From assembly GCA_040754295.1 (NCBI GenBank), contig JBFMCQ010000138.1, positions 1 to 5,445 of the forward strand: a stretch of DNA of 5,445 nt, in the 5' to 3' direction. This document shows positions 1 to 3,943 of the stretch, one piece after another. A program made the translations under genes and the position numbers. How positions within the stretch are numbered: position 1 is the stretch's first letter; each line of letters begins with the position of its first letter. The stretch comes from Solimonas sp040754295. GTDB lineage: Bacteria > Pseudomonadota > Gammaproteobacteria > Nevskiales > Nevskiaceae. A model generated the notes under the pieces. The model was not told the origin of the DNA and searched no databases. It worked only from the letters and a program-made list of their open reading frames with translations.

Positions 1-126
1 CGGTCCGCACCGGCGACCGCATAATCCATCCTCCCCGCGAGCACAGCCTTACGGGGTGGCCGATTCACCTCGGAATCCCCGGCCGATTTAAATCGGATTC
101 GGTGGCCGATTTCGTCGGAATGCGCA
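1..126. mobile_element. Terminal segment of an IS21-family insertion sequence (partial)
   Basis: This stretch carries three consecutive 23-bp repeats (55-77, 78-100, 101-123) and ends TGCGCA at 121-126. Arrays of such GGTGGCCG...TCGGAAT repeats inside ends that finish in CA are typical of IS21-family elements, where they act as transposase (IstA) binding sites; I recognise this from family knowledge, not a search. The element continues leftward out of the window. A stop codon TAA at 22-24 closes a frame that is open from base 1 (last residues RSAPATA), which may be the 3' end of an IS gene such as istB, but seven codons are too few to prove it. The right border is placed at 126 because helicase coding sequence starts immediately after. 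The target-site duplication cannot be tested because the other end is not present. Confidence 0.72.
55..123 (+). repeat. Three tandem 23-bp repeats (IS end, transposase-binding type)
   Basis: The units 55-77, 78-100 and 101-123 are exactly in phase at 23 bp. They share the core GGCCGATT, then a variable middle of a few bases, then TCGGA(A/T)T. The units begin GGTGG, CCCGG and GGTGG, and the outermost runs into the TGCGCA end. Each half (CCGATT and its near inverse AATCGG/AATCCG) gives the unit weak internal dyad symmetry, clearest in the middle unit, GATTTAAATC. This is the expected layout of binding sites at an IS21-type end. Confidence 0.8.
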
Positions 127-153
127 GCGGAGCAAGCGCTGCTGGGTTACGGC

Positions 154-1794
154 GTGCCCAAGGAGTGGATGAGCGACGTTCAGAATGCGACTGAGGACAC
201 GCTGCTGACGCTCACCGATCACCTGCCCAGCGAGGCGGCGGAAGCGCTGCTGGAACTCGCCACCGGTGGCACGCCCAAGGCCGCTCCGATCGCGCCGGCC
301 GGCGCCAGCCCATTTGAGCATCCGGACGCCCAGCGGCGTTTCCGCGTGATGAGCAACGTGGAGGAGCTGGAGCGCGCGCTCGCCTATCCCTGGGAGAAGT
401 GGGCGGTCTTCCTGCATCCCGAGCAACGCGAATGGGTCGAGCGGGATTTCAACGGTCCGGCTCGGGTGTCCGGCTCGGCAGGTACCGGCAAGACGATCGT
501 GGCGCTGCACCGCGCTGTGCACCTGGCACGCAAGAATCCGGAAGCCCGCGTGTTGCTGGCGACGTTCTCCGACCCGCTCGCCAACGCCCTCAGCGCCAAG
601 CTTCGCCGCCTGACCGGCAGCGAGCCACACCTCGGCGAGCGCGTAGAGGTGCGAGCGATGAATGCGATGGGCGAGCGGCTCTATGAGCTTGCGTTTGGCC
701 GAGCGAAACTGGCATCGAGCGGGCAAGTCCAGGACCTGCTGACCGCCGCCGCCCAGGAGGTTGGCGCAACCAAGTTTTCAGCACGGTTCCTGGTCGGCGA
801 GTGGGAAGAGATCGTTGACGCATGGCAACTGGACACGTGGGAGTCGTATCGCGACGTGAAGCGTTTGGGACGAAAGACCCGCCTGCCGGAGGCGCAGCGA
901 CAGGTTCTCTGGGCCGTGTTCGACAAGGTCCGCGCACGCCTGTCGGAGCAAGGGCTCATCACCCACGCCAGGATGTTCCATCAGCTGGCGGCCGCCATGG
1001 CGTCGCGCGCCCATCCACCCTTTGACTTCGCGGTGATTGACGAGTCACAGGACGTCAGCATCGCGCAACTGCGTTTCCTCGCGACGCTCGGCGGAAACCG
1101 CCCCAACGCACTGTTCTTTGCCGGCGACCTCGGCCAGCGCATCTTCCAGCAGCCGTTTTCGTGGAAGTCGCTGGGCGTGGATGTTCGCGGCCGGTCGCGG
1201 ACGCTGCACATCAACTACCGCACGTCCCATCAGATTCGGATGCAGGCCGACCGCTTGCTCGGTCCGGAAGTATTAGACGTGGACGGCAATGCCGAGGAAC
1301 GCGGGCGGACGGTCTCGACCTTCAATGGCCCGCCGCCGCTGATCCGTGTGTGCACGGACGAGTTACAGGAATGCACGGTCGTTGCCGATTGGCTGCGTGA
1401 TCAGTTTGAGCAAGGCGTGACGCCGAATGAAATCGCCGTCATTGTTCGGTCAGAGGCCGAGATCCCCAGGGGAACGGCGGCGCTCAATGCAGCAAACGTG
1501 GCCTACGTCGTGCTCGACGAATGGCTGCAGACCCGGAGCGGCAGCGCGTCGGTTTGCACGATGCACCTCGCCAAGGGGCTGGAATTCCGCAGCGTCGCCG
1601 TCATGGCCTGCGACGACGAGATCATCCCTCTGCAAAGCCGCATTGAGTGCGTGACCGACGACGCCGATCTTGAGGAGGTCTACAACACGGAGCGGCATCT
1701 GCTCTATGTCGCCTGCACGCGAGCTCGCGACAATCTTCTGGTCTCAGCCATTCAACCAGCATCGGAGTTCCTGGACGACTTGGCGCCGCAATAA
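154..1794 (+). CDS. Superfamily I (UvrD/Rep-like) DNA/RNA helicase, 5'-truncated by an IS end
   Basis: An ATP-dependent helicase of superfamily I; the exact cellular role is unknown. Numbering from the GTG at 154 (546 aa), the motifs are all present in order: Q-motif-like LHPEQRE (87-93), Walker A GSAGTGKT (107-114), motif Ia LLATFSDPLANAL (134-146), motif II with DESQD (296-300), motif III FFAGDLGQ (321-328), motif IV NYRTS (354-358), motif V TMHLAKGLEF (469-478) and motif VI LLYVACTRARDNLLVS (516-531). The catalytic core therefore looks intact. The reading frame is open back to base 25, and helicase-like sequence (AEQALLGYGVPKEW) runs from about 127, upstream of any normal start. From memory, full-length relatives are about 690-700 aa with an extra N-terminal domain resembling RelE/ParE toxins before this LLGYGVP segment; here that part is replaced by the IS end. 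No good Shine-Dalgarno site precedes GTG 154, and AAGGAG (160-165) is only 3 nt from ATG 169. It is probably a pseudogene remnant, but a shortened protein could be made. Codon use appears less GC-biased than in the nrd genes (for example TTA at 1275), in keeping with an accessory gene. Confidence 0.85.
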   Translation: MPKEWMSDVQNATEDTLLTLTDHLPSEAAEALLELATGGTPKAAPIAPAGASPFEHPDAQRRFRVMSNVEELERALAYPWEKWAVFLHPEQREWVERDFNGPARVSGSAGTGKTIVALHRAVHLARKNPEARVLLATFSDPLANALSAKLRRLTGSEPHLGERVEVRAMNAMGERLYELAFGRAKLASSGQVQDLLTAAAQEVGATKFSARFLVGEWEEIVDAWQLDTWESYRDVKRLGRKTRLPEAQRQVLWAVFDKVRARLSEQGLITHARMFHQLAAAMASRAHPPFDFAVIDESQDVSIAQLRFLATLGGNRPNALFFAGDLGQRIFQQPFSWKSLGVDVRGRSRTLHINYRTSHQIRMQADRLLGPEVLDVDGNAEERGRTVSTFNGPPPLIRVCTDELQECTVVADWLRDQFEQGVTPNEIAVIVRSEAEIPRGTAALNAANVAYVVLDEWLQTRSGSASVCTMHLAKGLEFRSVAVMACDDEIIPLQSRIECVTDDADLEEVYNTERHLLYVACTRARDNLLVSAIQPASEFLDDLAPQ

Positions 1795-1835
1795 GCGCGA
1801 TAGCGAGCCGCCGCTCGCCGCCCAGGAGAGTCGAT

Positions 1836-1864
1836 GAAAGGGGCCCATGATGATGGCCCCTTTC
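1836..1864. terminator. Bidirectional intrinsic terminator between helicase and nrdB
   Basis: GAAAGGGGCC (1836-1845) and GGCCCCTTTC (1855-1864) form a perfect 10-bp stem around a 9-nt loop. The stem ends in AAA on the left and TTT on the right, so a transcript from either strand ends in a GC-rich hairpin followed by a short U run. It lies between two converging genes, 42 bases after the helicase stop and 26 bases after the nrdB stop. A second, shorter hairpin (GCGAGC-CGCC-GCTCGC, 1803-1818) lies next to the helicase stop but has no T run. Confidence 0.75.
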
Positions 1865-1889
1865 GTCAGGTTGCGACCTGCGGCGACCT

Positions 1890-3089
1890 TCAATCCCAGC
1901 TAAGCGCCCCACCCGTCTGATACTCCGTCACCCGCGTCTCGAAGAAGTTCTTCTCCTTCTTCAGATCCATCACTTCGCTCATCCACGGGAACGGGTTGTC
2001 GGCGCCGGGGTAGAGGGGCTTGAGGCCGATCTGGGCGCAGCGGCGGTTGGCGATGAAGCCCATGTATTCGTTGAACATGGCCGCGTTGAGGCCGAGCACG
2101 CCGCGGGGCATGGTGTCGTGGGCGTAGCGGATTTCGAGCTGCGTGGCTTCGTGGATCATCGCCAGCGCTTCTTCCTGGAACTGGGGCGTCCACAGGTGCG
2201 GGTTTTCGAGCTTGATCTGGTTGATCACGTCGATGCCGAAGTTCATGTGCATGGCTTCGTCACGCATGATGTACTGGATCTGCTCGGTGGCGCCCGGTAG
2301 CCGGTTGCGGCGGCCGAAGCTGAGCAGCTGCACGAAGCCCACGTAGAAGAAGATGCCTTCGAAGACGACGTAGAACGCGATCATGTCGCGCAGCAGGCGC
2401 TGATCGGCTTCCTTTGTTCCGGTGTGGAAGTCGGGGTCGGCGAGGCTCTGCGTGTACGGGATGCTCCACGCGGCCTTGTCGTGCACCGAGGGCACCTCGC
2501 GGTACATGTTGAAGATCTCGGCTTCGTCCATGCCCAGCGATTCGATGATGTACTGGTAGGCGTGCGTGTGGATCGCTTCCTCGAAGGCCTGGCGCAGCAG
2601 GTACTGGCGGCACTCGGGGTTGGTGATGTGCTTGTACACCGCGAGCACGAGGTTGTTGGCGACCAGCGAATCCGCGGTCGAGAAAAAGCCCAGCGCGCGC
2701 TTGATGATGGTGCGCTCGTCCTCGGAGAAGCCCTGCGGGTCCTTCCACTGCGCGATGTCCGCCGTCATCGCGATTTCCTGCGGCATCCAGTGGTTGTTGC
2801 AGGCGGCCAGGTACTTCTCCCAGGCCCACTTGTACTTGAACGGGACGAGCTGGTTGAGGTCGGCGCGGCAGTTGATGATCTTCTTGTCGTCGACGCGGAT
2901 GCGCGCGCCGCCCATCGCGATGTCCTCGAGTCCGGTGGCGCCCACCGGGGCCGGCGCGGCGAGTCCGGCGGCACCGGCTTCGGCGTGCAGCGTGGTTTCG
3001 ACGACGGCGGGGTGCGGCTTGGTCCGCGCGGCCGGGGCGGGCGCTGCGGGTTCGGTGGCGGGGCTCGGGGTGTCGTCCCAGGTCAGCAT
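1890..3089 (-). CDS. nrdB: Class Ia ribonucleoside-diphosphate reductase, beta subunit (NrdB/R2)
   Basis: The small subunit of aerobic ribonucleotide reductase. It holds the di-iron centre and tyrosyl radical that is passed to NrdA to reduce NDPs to dNDPs in the cytoplasm. The product is 399 aa. By alignment of spacing with E. coli R2, the metal ligands are D140, E171, H174, E244, E278 and H281, and the radical tyrosine is Y178 (in AIHTHAYQY); the 31-, 34- and 3-residue spacings match exactly. The C-terminal tail, YQTGGALSWD, is the peptide that docks to NrdA. The first ~55 residues are an Ala/Pro-rich, probably disordered extension, which makes the protein longer than a typical R2 (about 340-380 aa). 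The start at ATG 3089 is chosen because AAGGAG lies 6 nt upstream; an upstream in-frame TTG at 3170 has no such site and adds unconserved sequence. Its partner nrdA lies upstream on the same strand, separated by a DUF2214 gene. Control is probably by NrdR through the two boxes at 3237-3284. Confidence 0.97.
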   Translation of the reverse strand: MLTWDDTPSPATEPAAPAPAARTKPHPAVVETTLHAEAGAAGLAAPAPVGATGLEDIAMGGARIRVDDKKIINCRADLNQLVPFKYKWAWEKYLAACNNHWMPQEIAMTADIAQWKDPQGFSEDERTIIKRALGFFSTADSLVANNLVLAVYKHITNPECRQYLLRQAFEEAIHTHAYQYIIESLGMDEAEIFNMYREVPSVHDKAAWSIPYTQSLADPDFHTGTKEADQRLLRDMIAFYVVFEGIFFYVGFVQLLSFGRRNRLPGATEQIQYIMRDEAMHMNFGIDVINQIKLENPHLWTPQFQEEALAMIHEATQLEIRYAHDTMPRGVLGLNAAMFNEYMGFIANRRCAQIGLKPLYPGADNPFPWMSEVMDLKKEKNFFETRVTEYQTGGALSWD

Positions 3090-3095
3090 GTTCGG

Positions 3096-3101
3096 CTCCT
3101 T
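3096..3101 (-). promoter_or_regulatory. Ribosome binding site of nrdB
   Basis: On the minus strand this reads AAGGAG, followed by CCGAAC and then ATG. The 6-nt spacing is close to ideal and fixes the nrdB start at 3089 over the longer in-frame TTG reading. Confidence 0.85.
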
Positions 3102-3112
3102 CGTTATGGCAA

Positions 3113-3199
3113 CGGGCGCAGTGCGCCCGCGCTGTTTCGTGTATCCGCTGCGATTCGGCGCGGCTCGCAAGACGCGAGCGGGCGGCCGAGCGCGCGCTC
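3113..3199 (-). other. GC-rich nrdB 5' leader with stem-loops
   Basis: If transcription starts near 3253, nrdB has a leader of about 160 nt. Within it are CGGGCG-CAGTG-CGCCCG (3113-3129), GCTCGC-AAGAC-GCGAGC (3163-3179) and the 12-bp palindrome GAGCGCGCGCTC (3188-3199). The first hairpin ends 12 bases upstream of the Shine-Dalgarno sequence. A 10-bp direct repeat, GTGCGCCCGC, occurs at 3121-3130 and 3204-3213. I recognise no known riboswitch here, and some of this symmetry is expected in such GC-rich DNA. Confidence 0.4.
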
Positions 3200-3236
3200 A
3201 AGAGTGCGCCCGCCTTGCAAGCTCGTCAAGAGGAAA

Positions 3237-3252
3237 ACACCATGGATAGTGA
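3237..3252. promoter_or_regulatory. NrdR box, nrdB-proximal
   Basis: ACACCATGGATAGTGA matches the 16-bp NrdR consensus as I know it (acaCwAtATaTwGtgt) at 12 of 16 positions, including the ACAC and GTG ends. It is the partner of the box at 3269-3284, with starts 32 bp apart (three helical turns), the usual arrangement for this ATP/dATP-sensing repressor of ribonucleotide reductase genes. It would sit at or just downstream of the transcription start. Confidence 0.7.
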
Positions 3253-3259
3253 CATTGGT

Positions 3260-3265
3260 ATTATC
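3260..3265 (-). promoter_or_regulatory. Candidate -10 element of the nrdB promoter
   Basis: The minus strand reads GATAAT, 5 of 6 matches to TATAAT, in an AT-rich island within otherwise GC-rich DNA and between the two NrdR boxes. The best -35 at suitable spacing (AAAACA, 16 nt upstream) is weak. The position would let NrdR bound to the two boxes cover the promoter spacer and start site. Confidence 0.45.
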
Positions 3266-3268
3266 GGG

Positions 3269-3284
3269 CCGCTATATATGGTGT
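3269..3284. promoter_or_regulatory. NrdR box, nrdB-distal
   Basis: CCGCTATATATGGTGT matches the NrdR consensus at 13 of 16 positions, with the central CTATATAT and the GTGT end intact. Together with the box at 3237-3252 it places a perfect 10-bp inverted repeat, AAAACACCAT (3234-3243) and ATGGTGTTTT (3278-3287), around the promoter. This suggests nrdB has NrdR-controlled transcription separate from nrdA. Confidence 0.75.
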
Positions 3285-3336
3285 TTTGTACAGTTTTCCG
3301 CCGGCTGCGCACGGGGTTTGCCGGGGGCAGGAACAG

Positions 3337-3360
3337 GGCTGTGGAGGGGGCTGTGGAGGG
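3337..3360 (+). repeat. Perfect 12-bp tandem duplication
   Basis: GGCTGTGGAGGG occurs twice back to back (3337-3348 and 3349-3360), between the DUF2214 stop and the nrdB promoter. No known site is recognised. On the minus strand each copy reads CCCTCCACAGCC. Confidence 0.8.
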
Positions 3361-3368
3361 CGGAGTCT

Positions 3369-3815
3369 TCAGCCCGCGCCGCGCGCCATCGCCGCCATCG
3401 CCAGCGCGATCAGTGCGATTGCGGTCAGACCGATGTGCGCGAACTTGCGGTTGGCGGCCCAGGCAGTGGCGTCGGGAAGCTGGCCGGTGTCGGCGGCTTT
3501 CTTCCACTTGAGGAAGCGGATCGTCGGCGGGATCGAGATCGCGGCGGCGAGGAGGAACAGGCCCATCGCGCCGTGGAAGGTGCCGCTCTGCAGGTAGTAG
3601 TCGAGCCCCTTGCCGCCGTGCGCGAGCGGGATGCGGGCGAAGCCGGTGAGCAGCACGGCGAGCGCAGCGATGCCGTAGAGGCGGTCGATGCGCGCGAGCA
3701 GCGGCACGGTTTCGCTGCCCGGCTTGAGCTTGAGCAGGTAGAGCTCGGCGACGATGGCGCCGGACATCAGGATCACGGCGACATAGTGCAGCCAGGCGGC
3801 GATGACGGGGTGCAT
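3369..3815 (-). CDS. Small integral membrane protein, DUF2214 family
   Basis: A 148-aa hydrophobic protein of unknown function, assigned to the DUF2214 type of predicted bacterial membrane proteins by its overall pattern (AWLHY...VAELYLLK, DRLYGIAALAVLLTG, FHGAMGLFLLAAAISIPPTIRFLKWKK); I could not run a profile search. Four membrane segments are visible at about residues 5-27, 45-62, 80-99 and 126-144. A polar loop (about 103-122) separates the last two. There is no cleavable signal peptide. H10 and H81 lie in or near membrane segments and might bind a cofactor, but this is speculation. The start at ATG 3815 has GGAG 6 nt upstream; the frame is open further upstream but runs through the intergenic palindrome and loses hydrophobic character. 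It lies between nrdA and nrdB on the same strand, 128 bases after nrdA, and may be cotranscribed with nrdA. Confidence 0.85.
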   Translation of the reverse strand: MHPVIAAWLHYVAVILMSGAIVAELYLLKLKPGSETVPLLARIDRLYGIAALAVLLTGFARIPLAHGGKGLDYYLQSGTFHGAMGLFLLAAAISIPPTIRFLKWKKAADTGQLPDATAWAANRKFAHIGLTAIALIALAMAAMARGAG

Positions 3816-3821
3816 GGCGGG

Positions 3822-3825
3822 CTCC
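3822..3825 (-). promoter_or_regulatory. Ribosome binding site of the DUF2214 gene
   Basis: The minus strand reads GGAG, then CCCGCC, then ATG. It supports the start at 3815 over longer readings of the same open frame. Confidence 0.65.
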
Positions 3826-3841
3826 GGATCACGGCGTTCGT

Positions 3842-3937
3842 CGGGGGTGAGACGCGAGAGCGTCGTAAGCCACCGGATGGCATGCGCGGGGCACGAAATC
3901 CGGTGGCTTACGCGCCTGCGGCGCACATCCACCCTCG
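3842..3937. repeat. Cloverleaf-forming palindromic element between nrdA and DUF2214
   Basis: This 96-bp stretch folds as a four-way junction. The outer stem pairs 3842-3849 with 3930-3937 (7 of 8 pairs). Arm A pairs GACGC (3851-3855) with GCGTC (3860-3864) around GAGA. Arm B is a perfect 14-bp stem, 3865-3878 with 3898-3911, and is 15 bp if 3864 and 3912 pair instead. Arm C pairs GCGCC (3912-3916) with GGCGC (3920-3924) around TGC. Arms A, B and C follow each other without a spare base. There is no U run after it on either strand, so it is not a classic terminator. It resembles the small REP/MITE-like palindromes scattered through GC-rich proteobacterial genomes; copy number in this genome is unknown. 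In the nrdA transcript it could slow 3' decay or partly separate nrdA from the next gene. Confidence 0.75.
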
Positions 3938-3943
3938 GGCATC

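Noticed and set aside
88..726. 212-codon minus-strand ORF opposite the helicase
   Set aside because: It is antisense to the Walker A region of the helicase and runs into the IS end; no recognisable protein features.
3090..3170. Longer NrdB start at TTG 3170
   Set aside because: No ribosome site precedes it and the added 27 residues look like translated leader; ATG 3089 has AAGGAG at 6 nt.
3201..3229. Second nrdB promoter with TTGACG (-35, minus strand, 3224-3229)
   Set aside because: The -35 is good, but at 17-18 nt spacing the -10 would be CACTCT or ACTCTT, which match poorly.
3337..3360. DnaA boxes in the duplicated CCCTCCACAGCC units
   Set aside because: Only CACA and its neighbour fit TTATNCACA; the TTA part is CCC in both copies.
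3242..3511. A + strand ORF starting ATG 3242 with AGAGG upstream (MDSDIGIIGPLYMVF...)
   Set aside because: The start overlaps the NrdR boxes, and most of the rest is antisense to the DUF2214 gene or low-complexity Arg/Pro sequence.
3842..3937. tRNA gene or intrinsic terminator
   Set aside because: The central arm is 14 bp with a 19-nt loop and there is no T-loop motif or anticodon arm, so it is not a tRNA; no T run follows on either strand, so it is not a classic terminator.
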